Source of the DNA: a virus | Virus record (IMG/VR): IMGVR_UViG_3300013101_000012 | Coordinates: 1-53,995 of that record | DNA: 53,995 bases | Reading direction: 5' to 3' (one strand) | Shown here: in pieces, positions 14,228 through 22,967 of the stretch | How the letters are laid out: each line of letters starts with the position of its first letter | How positions within the stretch are numbered: position 1 is the first letter of the stretch | Translations under genes and position numbers: made by a program | The notes under the pieces: generated by a model | What the model saw: only the letters and a program-made list of their open reading frames with translations | The model's database searches: none | Told to the model about the DNA's origin: nothing

Positions 14228-14314
14228 GCAAGATAGAACAATATGCTGTGACCCTTGAATTGCTACTAGATGAAACCTATTCTCTTTATGTACTTAGATA
14301 TTTAAGGAGACAAC

Positions 14315-14365
14315 ATGAAACTAAAAGAAGAGTCGGAAGAGTCAACTAATGCTCTCTTGGCATAG
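14315..14365 (+). CDS. 16-aa leader peptide before terminase
   Basis: A strong AAGGAG (14304-14309) lies five bases before ATG at 14315. The peptide MKLKEESEESTNALLA ends with TAG three bases before the terminase ATG. The terminase itself has no ribosome site, so ribosomes finishing this leader probably start it by coupling. Confidence 0.5.
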   Translation: MKLKEESEESTNALLA

Positions 14366-14368
14366 CTC

Positions 14369-17300
14369 ATGGATTTAGATGAGCTATCAGAAGATCAACT
14401 AAAAGGACTTTTAAGCTCTCTTGAGCATTATCAAAGTATTCCTGTTGATATGGATACTTTTCTTGATGACAAGTACTACTTAGGTGCATATTTTGGTGAA
14501 AAAGGAATTCAACCTTATTGGCGAGAATTTCTTAAAAAAGTTTTTGACTCTCCATTTAATTCAGAACAATGGTTAATTTGTTTGCGTGGTGCGATAGGCC
14601 AGGGAAAATGCTTACAAAAAGACTCAACTATTATTAAGTATGATGGGACTGTTGTAAAAGTTCAAGATTTAGTTCCTGGTGATCTTATAATGGGGCCAGA
14701 TTCTAAATCTAGAACTATTTTATCTACCCATGCTGATACAGGCCCTATGTTTGAAATAAACCCTATTAAGGGTGATCCATGGGTTTGTAATGATGTCCAT
14801 GTATTAACACTTAAAAAAACTCCACAAGGCTTAAATAGGTATGGAAATACTAGGGGGTCAACTAAACCAGAGATTATAGATGTTGCTCTTGATGAGTACC
14901 TTAATTGGTCTAAAAGTCAAAAGAACTTATATAAGTTATTTAGAGTCCCTGTTGATTTTCCTGAGCAACATCCAAGAGAGCTAGACCCTTACTTTCTAGG
15001 TGTTTGGTTAGGTGATGGTACTTTAGGGGAAGCCCAAATTACTAACTCAGATCAGGAGATATTATCTTTCTTATCTGATTTTACTCTTAAAGAAAATTTT
15101 AGTTCACACACTCTTTTAGACAAACGTACGGAGTGTCCAAGAGTAAACATCACTACAGAAAAAGGACAACCAAACCACCTTAGACGATATTTAAGAGACA
15201 CCTTTTCAGTGGGCAAACATATCCCACAACTTAATAAAACGGGTAGTAGGGAAGAAAGACTCCAGCTTCTTGCGGGATTACTTGATACTGATGGCCACCT
15301 TGTAGATAATGTTTTTGAACTTACCCTTAAAGAAGAAGATTTTATTGATGATGTTCTTTTTGTTGCTAGAAGTCTTGGTTTTGGTACCTCAAAAAAATTA
15401 AAACAAGTTAAATTAAAAACATGGGATAAACCTAGAGATTATTTTAGGATAAAGATATTTGGGGATTTAGATAAAATCCCTACGAAAGTAAAAAGAAAAC
15501 AAGCAAGTCCAAGAAGGCAGAAAAAAGACCCTTTAAAAACAGGGTTTTCTGTTATTCCTAAAGGCCCAGGGGAATATTTTGGTTTTGAGCTTGACGGAGA
15601 TGGGAGGTTTTTACTTGAAGATTTCACAGTCACACATAATACTACAATTGCCTGTGTTGGAATTTCTTACGATATACACAGATTACTATGCTTATATAAT
15701 CCTCAGGGTGCTTTCGGTCTGCTTCCAGACACAATAATTCTTTTTGCTATCTTCAATGTAACGATGGCACTAGCACAGGATGTTGTTTGGCAGACTCTTT
15801 CAGGAATGTTTGCTAGAAGTCCTTATTTCACTGAAATAATAAAAAAGTTACCTAAACAAAAACCAGAATCTAATCCTATGTTTCCTAAAAATATCGGTTT
15901 ATTTATTGGTTCACGGCTAGGCCACACACTAGGAAAAGCTGTTTTCTCTTGTCTTCCTGGTAGTGTTCCAATTCCTACGATACACGGAGAAGTGCCTCTA
16001 ATAGAGATTGTTCGGAATCCAGGGGATCATAAGGTTTTTTCTTATGATACGGCTCTTGAAAAAGCTGTGCTAGGTGAAGTTACTCATGGCCAGAGTATGG
16101 GAACAAAAGAAGTCTGGAAAATATTTTTGTCCAACGGCCATTTTATAGAAGCCACTCAAGATCATAAGTTCTTATTGAGTAATAATTCATATAAAACACT
16201 AGCAGAATTAGATTATTTAGATGCTTTGACTTTTTTCGTACCCCCCACTGCTCTACAAGTATCTAGCTCTCCCGTTTTAGTTGTTTCTAAAGAGATTGTT
16301 GGAATGAGACAGGTGTACGATATTTCAGTAGAACCACATCATAACTTTGCTACTAGTGCTGGTATCTTTGCTCACAACTGCTTTGCTGGTGATACTGAGA
16401 TTCCCTTATTAGATGGGTCTGTTGTTAAAATAAAAGACTTAGTAGGTAACTATAAAGACAAATATACAATATCAGTTGATCTCACAAGAAAAAGTGTAGT
16501 CCCAGGTAAAATTATAGCCGCAGCCAAAACAGGAACTAGAAAAGTTTATAAAGTTACTTTTGATAATGGTAAATCTTTTAAATGTACTGCTGATCATAAA
16601 ATATTACATAGAAGTGGTAAATATAAAGAACTCAGATATTTTGAAGTAGGTGACGCAGTATTTTCAATTAATAGTCACACAGGGAAATCGGGACACACTA
16701 AAATAAGGAACCCTTACACAGGAGAGTATGAGGCCTTACACCATCATATTATGGCCTGGAAGTTAGGTAATAAACTAGGTTACAATATTCACCATAAAGA
16801 TTTAGATAAATTAAACAACAACCCTGAAAACTTGTGCCTGTTATCAAAGTCTAAGGCCATGTCTAAATTTTATTCTGAGGATAATAGAGAAGAGGTTTTA
16901 AGAGTTAGGAAAGCTGGTTGGAGAACTAGAATACTTAAGAAGTCCTATAGAGAGTACTCAGATACTGGCTTCATCCCTGATATAAATGTTAATGTATTAA
17001 GAAAATATTTTAATGATGATATTACTGAGTATCTTGAGTGTGTTAAAGAATACAATCATAAAATTGTTAGTATTGAATATGTGGGTGTTGAAGATGTCTA
17101 TGATATTACTGTGGATAAATACCATAACTTCACTACTCAAACAAATGTCGTAGTTTCAAATTGTTTAATTGATGAAGCAAACTTTGAAATTGTCCATGGC
17201 CAGGTGTACGAGTCTTTTCTATCTATCTTAAGAAGGATGGAATCACGATTTTCTTCTAATGCTCCTGTAGGAACTGGTAGGGTCTGGTTGGTTTCCTCAG

Positions 17301-19501
17301 AATCACAAAAGAATTCTACTCTAAATAGAATTATCAACTCTTATAAAGGTAAAAGTGGTTGTTTAGTATCACAAGCATCTTTATGGGAAGTTTATCCAGA
17401 AAGGTATGGTACTACTACATTTCAAGTTTTCACTGGTGTAGATACTAGGGCCCCAGAAGTTATTACTGAAGCCACTGAAGATTTGGTGGATTTGTACCCA
17501 GAAAAGATTATAGAGGTTCCTACTGAGCATAAAGAGTCTTTTGAAGCTGACATTTACGCAGCGTTAAAAGATTTAGCAGGGATAGAAGTTGGTGGAGGGG
17601 CAAGACTCTTCAGACTCAAAGATAAACTTAATAAAATGTTAATTGGTCCCACGTTCTTTCCAGATGTAGTTACACTGGATTTTGATGGACCTGACCAAAT
17701 ACAAAATTTTTCTAGTATTCCTTTTGATTTTAAGCGAATACCACGTTGTATTCATCTCGATTTGGCCCTAACAGGGGATAGATTAGGGATTGCTTCTTCT
17801 TATATTGTTGATTTTGCTATTAGAACTACTCGTGATCCTATTCGTTTAATTGATGTTCGGGAGTCTAGACCCAAGATTCAGGTAGATTTTGCCTTTGCAA
17901 TATCTCCCGTCAAAGGAAAACAAATTCCTTTGTATAAAATTAGGTCGTTTATTAGTTGGCTATCGTCAATCGGATACCCTATTCACTGTATCACGGCAGA
18001 TAGTTTTCAATGCTTTTTGTCAACTACTCTTGTCCCCACAGATTCTGGTTACAAAGAAATTAAAGATATTGAGGTAGGTGATTTAATCCAATCAAGATCA
18101 GGGCCTAAAAAGGTTCTTAACAAGTGGGGGTTTGGGGAACAAGAAACTTTAAAAATTACTACTCAAGAAGGTTTGACTGTTGAAGGGACTGGAAAACACA
18201 AAATAGAGGTGGCCAAAAATCTCAGAAATTATAAGGCTAAAAGGGCATCAGATGCTAGATGGGAGTGGTTAAGACTTGATGAAATTCAAATAGGTGATGT
18301 TGTAAGAACTATGTCCGCTAATGAAACCCTTGTTAAATGTCCTGTAGTTCCTTTAGAACCCCCTGCGATTAATACAGATATAGGTAAGTTTAAGGATTTT
18401 CATTACCCAGAAACTCTAGATGAAGAGTTAGCTGAGTTTTTAGGTTACTTCTCTGGTGATGGTTGTGCGGATACATATTGTATTAGATTGACTTGTAATA
18501 GAGATGACTCTTTAGACTATAAACAGGTTGTTGGGAACCTTGTAGGTGATAGATACTTATTTTCAGAGTGTAATGACCGCTATGCGGATGTCATATATTT
18601 ACATTCTAAAACATTTATTACTTGGTTAAACCATTATAAATTATTAGATAAGTCCTCTATCCCAGAACTTATTTGGAAATCTCCTGTGAGTGTTCAAGCG
18701 GCATTTTTAAGAGGTTTATTCTCTTCGGATGGAACTTGTTCTAAAGAAGATGGGAGAGTTTCTATTAATACTGCTACTCCCCAAATAGCTGAAGATGTTC
18801 AATTAATGCTCCAATGCTCTTTTGGTATTAGATCAAATAGATCAGAACATTTTAGGGAAGGTTTTGGGAAAACTATTTATTTTGTGACTCTATCTGGCCC
18901 TCGACAGAATTTTTATACCCAGATAGGTTTTTCCACGAAGCGAAAGATTGAGATTTTAGAAAAGCACTTAAATATCAAAGGAAGAAATCTTTTATATAAA
19001 GTTCAGTCTATAGAAGGCTCAAAAGGTCTTGTTTTTGATATTGAGGTAGAAGATGACCCTTCTTATGTGGCCAATGGGTTTGTTTCACATAACTCTGCCG
19101 ACCTACTACAACAACTAAAAAGACAAGGATTTAAGACTTTCGTTCAATCTGTCGATAAAACAACTGATGCTTATGTGGCATTAAGAAATACCATATATGA
19201 AGGTGACTGTGTTCTTCCAAACAACAAGATTTTAAAAAGAGAGTTAGAAGAATTAGAGTTCATTAAAGATGGTAAAAAAGTAGATCACCCCGTAGTGTTT
19301 GGCGATGGTATTCCTGGGTCTAAAGATGTTGCCGATGCAGTAGCAGGTAGTGTTTGGACTTGTGTTAATGAAGCAGATACTTTTAGGGCAATTCGCTCTG
19401 CTGAAGAGTTGGCATATAAGATGGAGGCGATGGAACAACAATCACATGATATAAAGGATCAATTATGGCCACAGTTAGCAAGAAAACAAGGACGAGAATA
19501 A
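14369..19501 (+). CDS. Terminase large subunit with four inteins, 1710 aa
   Basis: The exteins total 601 residues (80, 103, 283 and 135), a normal size for a packaging ATPase-nuclease. Joined exteins give Walker A GAIGQGK-TT, Walker B VFS-CLIDEANF and the RNase H-like nuclease acids HLDLALTGD, ADSFQ-SADLL and SKDVADAVAG. It cuts concatemeric DNA and pumps it into proheads at the portal. Inteins occupy residues 81-424, 528-670, 671-931 and 1215-1575, about 65% of the precursor. Each interrupts a catalytic motif, so the enzyme should be inactive until spliced. ATG at 14369 is the first start after an in-frame stop and lacks a ribosome site. Confidence 0.95.
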   Translation: MDLDELSEDQLKGLLSSLEHYQSIPVDMDTFLDDKYYLGAYFGEKGIQPYWREFLKKVFDSPFNSEQWLICLRGAIGQGKCLQKDSTIIKYDGTVVKVQDLVPGDLIMGPDSKSRTILSTHADTGPMFEINPIKGDPWVCNDVHVLTLKKTPQGLNRYGNTRGSTKPEIIDVALDEYLNWSKSQKNLYKLFRVPVDFPEQHPRELDPYFLGVWLGDGTLGEAQITNSDQEILSFLSDFTLKENFSSHTLLDKRTECPRVNITTEKGQPNHLRRYLRDTFSVGKHIPQLNKTGSREERLQLLAGLLDTDGHLVDNVFELTLKEEDFIDDVLFVARSLGFGTSKKLKQVKLKTWDKPRDYFRIKIFGDLDKIPTKVKRKQASPRRQKKDPLKTGFSVIPKGPGEYFGFELDGDGRFLLEDFTVTHNTTIACVGISYDIHRLLCLYNPQGAFGLLPDTIILFAIFNVTMALAQDVVWQTLSGMFARSPYFTEIIKKLPKQKPESNPMFPKNIGLFIGSRLGHTLGKAVFSCLPGSVPIPTIHGEVPLIEIVRNPGDHKVFSYDTALEKAVLGEVTHGQSMGTKEVWKIFLSNGHFIEATQDHKFLLSNNSYKTLAELDYLDALTFFVPPTALQVSSSPVLVVSKEIVGMRQVYDISVEPHHNFATSAGIFAHNCFAGDTEIPLLDGSVVKIKDLVGNYKDKYTISVDLTRKSVVPGKIIAAAKTGTRKVYKVTFDNGKSFKCTADHKILHRSGKYKELRYFEVGDAVFSINSHTGKSGHTKIRNPYTGEYEALHHHIMAWKLGNKLGYNIHHKDLDKLNNNPENLCLLSKSKAMSKFYSEDNREEVLRVRKAGWRTRILKKSYREYSDTGFIPDINVNVLRKYFNDDITEYLECVKEYNHKIVSIEYVGVEDVYDITVDKYHNFTTQTNVVVSNCLIDEANFEIVHGQVYESFLSILRRMESRFSSNAPVGTGRVWLVSSESQKNSTLNRIINSYKGKSGCLVSQASLWEVYPERYGTTTFQVFTGVDTRAPEVITEATEDLVDLYPEKIIEVPTEHKESFEADIYAALKDLAGIEVGGGARLFRLKDKLNKMLIGPTFFPDVVTLDFDGPDQIQNFSSIPFDFKRIPRCIHLDLALTGDRLGIASSYIVDFAIRTTRDPIRLIDVRESRPKIQVDFAFAISPVKGKQIPLYKIRSFISWLSSIGYPIHCITADSFQCFLSTTLVPTDSGYKEIKDIEVGDLIQSRSGPKKVLNKWGFGEQETLKITTQEGLTVEGTGKHKIEVAKNLRNYKAKRASDARWEWLRLDEIQIGDVVRTMSANETLVKCPVVPLEPPAINTDIGKFKDFHYPETLDEELAEFLGYFSGDGCADTYCIRLTCNRDDSLDYKQVVGNLVGDRYLFSECNDRYADVIYLHSKTFITWLNHYKLLDKSSIPELIWKSPVSVQAAFLRGLFSSDGTCSKEDGRVSINTATPQIAEDVQLMLQCSFGIRSNRSEHFREGFGKTIYFVTLSGPRQNFYTQIGFSTKRKIEILEKHLNIKGRNLLYKVQSIEGSKGLVFDIEVEDDPSYVANGFVSHNSADLLQQLKRQGFKTFVQSVDKTTDAYVALRNTIYEGDCVLPNNKILKRELEELEFIKDGKKVDHPVVFGDGIPGSKDVADAVAGSVWTCVNEADTFRAIRSAEELAYKMEAMEQQSHDIKDQLWPQLARKQGRE
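14609..15640 (+). mobile_element. Intein 1 (Walker A site), LAGLIDADG type, 344 aa
   Basis: It begins with Cys (CLQKDSTIIKYDGT, block A) directly after the Walker A Lys and ends VTHN before extein Thr-Thr, so the +1 nucleophile is Thr. Blocks C and E of a LAGLIDADG homing endonuclease are visible: LGVWLGDGTL (about 14998) and LLAGLLDTDGHLV (about 15267). Both motifs keep their acidic residues, so the endonuclease may be active. P-loops of ATPases are a known favoured intein site. Confidence 0.92.
15950..16378 (+). mobile_element. Intein 2 (Walker B site), mini-intein, 143 aa
   Basis: It starts CLPGSVPIPT after AVFS, has block B as IEATQDHKFLL (Thr-x-x-His), block F VYDISVEPHHNF and ends GIFAHN. 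All splicing blocks are present in 143 residues with no endonuclease domain. The following residue is Cys1 of intein 3, not an extein residue, so intein 3 supplies the +1 nucleophile unless it has already spliced out. Confidence 0.9.
16379..17161 (+). mobile_element. Intein 3 (Walker B site), HNH type, 261 aa
   Basis: It starts CFAGDTEIPLLDGS immediately after the Asn of intein 2. Block B is FKCTADHKILH. An HNH endonuclease segment lies at about 16740-16863 with NIHHKDLDKLNNNPENL. Block F is VYDITVDKYHNF and the end is VVVSN, with Ser instead of the usual penultimate His. The +1 residue is the Cys of the Walker B strand (CLIDEANF). Confidence 0.9.
18011..19093 (+). mobile_element. Intein 4 (nuclease site), LAGLIDADG type, 361 aa
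   Basis: Starts CFLSTTLVPTDSG after ADSFQ and ends FVSHN before extein SADLL, so +1 is Ser. Block B is LTVEGTGKHKIEV. LAGLIDADG motifs FLGYFSGDGCAD (about 18437) and FLRGLFSSDGTC (about 18703) keep their acidic residues. Block F is VFDIEVEDDPSYVANG. It interrupts the second acidic motif of the terminase nuclease domain. Confidence 0.92.
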
Positions 19502-19635
19502 CTTCGATAATACCCAGAAATAAGTGTAGTAAATGTGGCAGGTATAGACTGCAAACTTATTCTTCTACTATCTTGGGTTTAAGTATTATAAATTTACTTT
19601 TACTTGGTATAATAATTTATAAAATGGGTGCTTAG
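19465..19635 (+). CDS. Small zinc-site membrane protein, 56 aa
   Basis: ATG at 19465 lies inside the end of the terminase gene, with AAAGGA six bases upstream. The N-terminus is basic (MATVSKKTRTRITSIIPRNK), a CSKCG pair follows, and residues 36-53 form one transmembrane helix (ILGLSIINLLLLGIIIY). The strong ribosome site and clear membrane layout support a real gene. A single CxxC would need a partner or dimer to bind zinc. Function unknown. Confidence 0.55.
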   Translation: MATVSKKTRTRITSIIPRNKCSKCGRYRLQTYSSTILGLSIINLLLLGIIIYKMGA

Positions 19636-19718
19636 GGGAGTCTTATTAACTATATAATTATTGAGATAAACTGCCTACCTCCAAGTTCGCTTCCTCTAAG
19701 TGCCTGATTTGAGGTTTC

Positions 19719-19928
19719 TTGAAAAAACATAAACCAATGCTGATAGCTGATATAGATATTTATGCTCTCGAATTTATCGGTTCCTCATGTCAAATGTGTA
19801 ATAAAGTTATTACCAGAGGGTACAAGGGGATAACTGCGATGAGTTTGTTTTGTCCAAAATGTTATAAGAAGCGTTCTTGGGGGGATGACTTAGTGGTTTG
19901 TGCTGATAAAGATAAGAATTCTTTTTAA
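19719..19928 (+). CDS. Zinc-ribbon protein, 69 aa
   Basis: The longest frame starts at TTG 19719 close behind GAGG; ATG at 19737 is the alternative. CQMC and CPKC pairs 22 residues apart, with a Thr/Gly-rich loop (NKVITRGYKGITAMSLF), form a four-Cys ribbon; a further Cys follows. Such small ribbons are common in phage genomes and usually bind nucleic acid or protein. Specific role unknown. Confidence 0.55.
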   Translation: MKKHKPMLIADIDIYALEFIGSSCQMCNKVITRGYKGITAMSLFCPKCYKKRSWGDDLVVCADKDKNSF

Positions 19929-20018
19929 CAGATGTAGTTTTTTTCTTTGTTTCTTATTTAATGGAAATATGAGTAGAATTAAAAGAAAAAGGTAATAAGG
20001 TAATAAAGAGAGACAACA

Positions 20019-20288
20019 ATGAATGTAACAGGATATTTAATCTCCAGGGATGAGGCAGTTCAAGAAGGACAGTACCGACTTTCGTACCTCGAAATGGGTC
20101 AAAGTAGGGACTTAGGGACGTTTGAATTAGCTATGATAACTCAAGCCATTCAATCAGATATGAGTCAGTCCCAACAAGCGAATACAAACCCATATACCCA
20201 AAATGATCAGGCTGCCGCTGCAAGTGGTGCTAGTGATAGTTTTGGTGAATCTTTTGCAGTAAAGATACTAGACCAAATAGGCAAATAA
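20019..20288 (+). CDS. Hypothetical protein, 89 aa
   Basis: ATG follows AAAGAGAG by a short gap. The first half looks globular (GYLISRDEAVQEGQYRLSYL), while the second half is Gln/Asn/Ser/Ala-rich and probably disordered before a short C-terminal helix (FAVKILDQIGK). It overlaps the next gene by one base and precedes the portal, so a structural or accessory head role is likely. Confidence 0.6.
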   Translation: MNVTGYLISRDEAVQEGQYRLSYLEMGQSRDLGTFELAMITQAIQSDMSQSQQANTNPYTQNDQAAAASGASDSFGESFAVKILDQIGK

Positions 20289-20875
20289 TGTCCGCCCTAT
20301 ATTTAAATTCCCTTTTAGAGAGTTTAATTTTAACAGACTACACTGAGTATCTTGAAAAAGTAGGAGAGGCATATCTCGCAAGACCTGTTGTCGAAGAACA
20401 ATATGTTTCTTCTTGGATGATTTTAATTGCTCACATAGAAAAACTTTTTGAGCAGATTAAAAACTCAATTGAGTTTACGGAGGATGATCCCTACGAGTCA
20501 TCTGTCTCCATGATTAAAGATTATAAAACAACAGGAAAGATGAAAATTTTCACTGGCGCGTCAGAACATCCTGTTTGGACACCTGAGCAGAATTGGAGGT
20601 TTAGGGCAGTACATGATTGGTATGGTCATTTGTTGGGCGCGAAGAGTGGGGGCCATACATTTTCAAGGCGTGGTGAGCTGAATACGTATAATCGTCACGC
20701 AAAAATGGCCCCGCCAAAGGCCCGGTTAGCTTTATTCACAGAAATTGTAGGTCAGTTAGGTGCTTATTATAATGCAGGTGCAAACGCAGAACAAAAAGTA
20801 ACTAAGCTTTGGGGTTTTGACTATGATAAGGTCGGGGCTATTGATCTTCAAGAATACGAAAGGAACTTCAAGTGA
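20288..20875 (+). CDS. Tagged protein with HDWYGH motif, 195 aa
   Basis: TAATG overlap. The N-terminus MSALYLNSLLE fits the head tag. The body has conserved-looking polar motifs typical of an enzyme or metal protein: FRAVHDWYGHLLG, RRGELNTYNRHAKM and ARLALFTEIVGQLGAYYN, with three His and two Glu that could form a metal centre. I recall similar uncharacterised proteins in large phages but know no function. It lies directly upstream of the portal and overlaps it by four bases (GTGA). Confidence 0.65.
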   Translation: MSALYLNSLLESLILTDYTEYLEKVGEAYLARPVVEEQYVSSWMILIAHIEKLFEQIKNSIEFTEDDPYESSVSMIKDYKTTGKMKIFTGASEHPVWTPEQNWRFRAVHDWYGHLLGAKSGGHTFSRRGELNTYNRHAKMAPPKARLALFTEIVGQLGAYYNAGANAEQKVTKLWGFDYDKVGAIDLQEYERNFK

Positions 20876-22698
20876 AAAAAGAAACAGGAAATGAGTTCAC
20901 AGAACGGGTAAGTCGCTTATTGGATAATGAACAAAAGCATTTTACTGAGCCCTATAGACGAATGCTTAAAGAAGCGATGACCTTTGGAACGGATAATACT
21001 TTTGATTATCATACAAGTGCTTCACTAGCGTCTATCTACACCCGTGTTTCTACAATACGAAAAGAAATTTATGTAAAGATAGATCGAATTAAACGATATT
21101 ATATCGTCGATTTAATGCTCTCTCAGTTGGTTGATGATTCTTTGACACCTCAGGTGGGAACTAATTTAGTTGTCGAGCTTGGCTCTGACGAAGAGATGAT
21201 TGATGAAGAGATGAAGGCCCTGTCAGATAGGATTGATTTAAACGCAATGGTAAAGGATATTGCTGCTGATCTTTTCTCTTATGGTGAATATTATTTATCA
21301 ACTGTAATAAGACCTAAATCACAAGTTAAATCGGCCCCTGTTGTTATTCCAGGGCATAACCCAGGCCTTTTCCATGAGGCGGTACAGAAAAGTATCATAC
21401 ATGAAGATATGATAATTAGAAAACGTATCAAAACTAAGATACCTAATTATCAAGTTTCTCATTACGGATTAATTAATGTTTTAGATAATGTCGATCAAGG
21501 AAAAATTGTTACTCTCACTTACCATGGAGAGGTAGCAACATACTTAATGGTAAATGGAAAAGGAGATTTAGAGGTTAGAGAGCCTGCCGATTTTATTCGG
21601 TTTTCTCTCCCAGGCCACAGGGTCAGAATTGACCTTCATAAAGAGATAGAATATTTAACTCAAAATTCTAAGATGTTAAAGAATCCAGAAATCTTAGAAA
21701 AAATTCCAAGATACTTAAGAGTTGGCAAGTCACTTATTTGGCCAATTATTGATAAGCTTGGAGAGCTTGAGATACTAGAAGCCCTTGTACCTGCTACTAA
21801 ACTAAACAAGATTACTACAGGTTCTATCGTAGGATTTAATGTTCCTGCAGGTATGGATGTAGATAGAGCGTTAGAAGCATCAAAAAGGCTAGAAGGTATT
21901 TTAAACAGAAAACAAGGGGTTGATCCTACTACTGGTGAAATGACCGTAACAGAAATCATGTCGGCAGCAGGGAGAATTAAAACAGTCCCAATCTTTGGTG
22001 AAAAGGGGACATTGGGCCCACTTAATTTTCACACAAATGATCCAGAAGACCTGCTCAGCTCTATTCAGGATTTGAGAAGAACTATTTGTGAGTCTATTGG
22101 GATTCCATATGAACTTATCTTTAAGTCTGAAGAACAGTCAAAAGGTCAGATTTTAAAGAAATACGCTAGATACTTAAGAAAATTAAAAGGTATCCAGTTG
22201 GCTTTAGAAGAAGGTTTAAGGCAAATGGCCTATATCCATTTATCAAATGCAGACTTAAAATTTGATGAAGATAAACTCTATGTTAAATTTTTCACCCCCT
22301 TAGTAGATGTTGATAACTTAGATCAACTAGAATTTACTGATGCTAGTGTTGGTATTTTGGCAAACCTTTTAGGATTTATTCAAACACTACAAGAGATTCC
22401 TTTTATGACAAAACGGGTTAATCCCAAAGCAGTTACTGAGTATATCAATGCTCAGTTGGGTACAGTGGGTTTAGATAATATTCTTTACACAGATGAAGAA
22501 CTTAAGAAGATGGGGATCGACCCTAATGAGGTGAATAAAGCCCCACCAACACCGACAGATATGCCGCCCCCAGCGGGTGGAGTACCTCCATTAGCAAATG
22601 CACCTATGCCTCCTGCAGGAGGGGGGCCTATAGCCCCCCCAATCCCGCCTGCAGGTCCTGGAGGAATCCAAGGCCCAGTGGCCCCCCCGGTAACTTAA
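20872..22698 (+). CDS. Portal protein, T4 gp20-like, 608 aa
   Basis: The GTG start overlaps the previous stop, with AAAGGA upstream. The length and features match contractile-phage portals: an N-terminal DNTFDYHTSASLASIYTRV segment, a central beta-rich wing, a clip/stem region around ESIGIPYELIFKSEEQSKGQ, and the following helix KYARYLRKLKGIQLALEEG. It forms the dodecameric ring at one vertex, nucleates head assembly and docks the terminase. The last 60 residues are a Pro/Gly-rich tail, unusual for T4 gp20. Position between terminase and protease is the usual one. Confidence 0.88.
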   Translation: MKKETGNEFTERVSRLLDNEQKHFTEPYRRMLKEAMTFGTDNTFDYHTSASLASIYTRVSTIRKEIYVKIDRIKRYYIVDLMLSQLVDDSLTPQVGTNLVVELGSDEEMIDEEMKALSDRIDLNAMVKDIAADLFSYGEYYLSTVIRPKSQVKSAPVVIPGHNPGLFHEAVQKSIIHEDMIIRKRIKTKIPNYQVSHYGLINVLDNVDQGKIVTLTYHGEVATYLMVNGKGDLEVREPADFIRFSLPGHRVRIDLHKEIEYLTQNSKMLKNPEILEKIPRYLRVGKSLIWPIIDKLGELEILEALVPATKLNKITTGSIVGFNVPAGMDVDRALEASKRLEGILNRKQGVDPTTGEMTVTEIMSAAGRIKTVPIFGEKGTLGPLNFHTNDPEDLLSSIQDLRRTICESIGIPYELIFKSEEQSKGQILKKYARYLRKLKGIQLALEEGLRQMAYIHLSNADLKFDEDKLYVKFFTPLVDVDNLDQLEFTDASVGILANLLGFIQTLQEIPFMTKRVNPKAVTEYINAQLGTVGLDNILYTDEELKKMGIDPNEVNKAPPTPTDMPPPAGGVPPLANAPMPPAGGGPIAPPIPPAGPGGIQGPVAPPVT

Positions 22699-22937
22699 TG
22701 GTTGAGCAGATTAAAGGTGAGGATATTTGGTGCAATAAATGTGAACAATATCTTCCAATGGATCAGTTTGCTAAAAACTGGAGGAATGTTAACAGAAGAT
22801 GTTATTGTTATAAGTGTAGAGACTGTCAAAGATCCGATTATTTGGATCGTAAAAGAAAAAATAAAGGTGTGCTAAGAAAAAGAAAAAACAAAAGGGATGA
22901 GGTTTTTATAACTTATGGAGACGAAATTTTTTGCTAA
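22698..22937 (+). CDS. Basic zinc-finger protein, 79 aa
   Basis: TAATG overlap with the portal gene. WCNKCEQYLP is followed by CYCYKCRDCQ, giving at least four Cys for a zinc site like that of HNH-type or DNA-binding ribbons; no HNH catalytic residues are visible. A Lys/Arg-rich tail follows (RKRKNKGVLRKRKNKR). It probably binds nucleic acid. Confidence 0.6.
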   Translation: MVEQIKGEDIWCNKCEQYLPMDQFAKNWRNVNRRCYCYKCRDCQRSDYLDRKRKNKGVLRKRKNKRDEVFITYGDEIFC

Positions 22938-22967
22938 GTGTAGACTCTTAGTAGAAGATTAAACAAG

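Noticed and set aside
14248-14349. 33-codon GTG frame between the 93-residue gene and the terminase leader
   Set aside because: Protein-like composition, but there is no ribosome site, and the leader at 14315 in another frame has a far better one.
15950-17161. A single large intein with an endonuclease instead of two inteins
   Set aside because: Two full sets of blocks are present (A, B, F, G twice), with an internal AHN directly followed by a new Cys-initiated block A.
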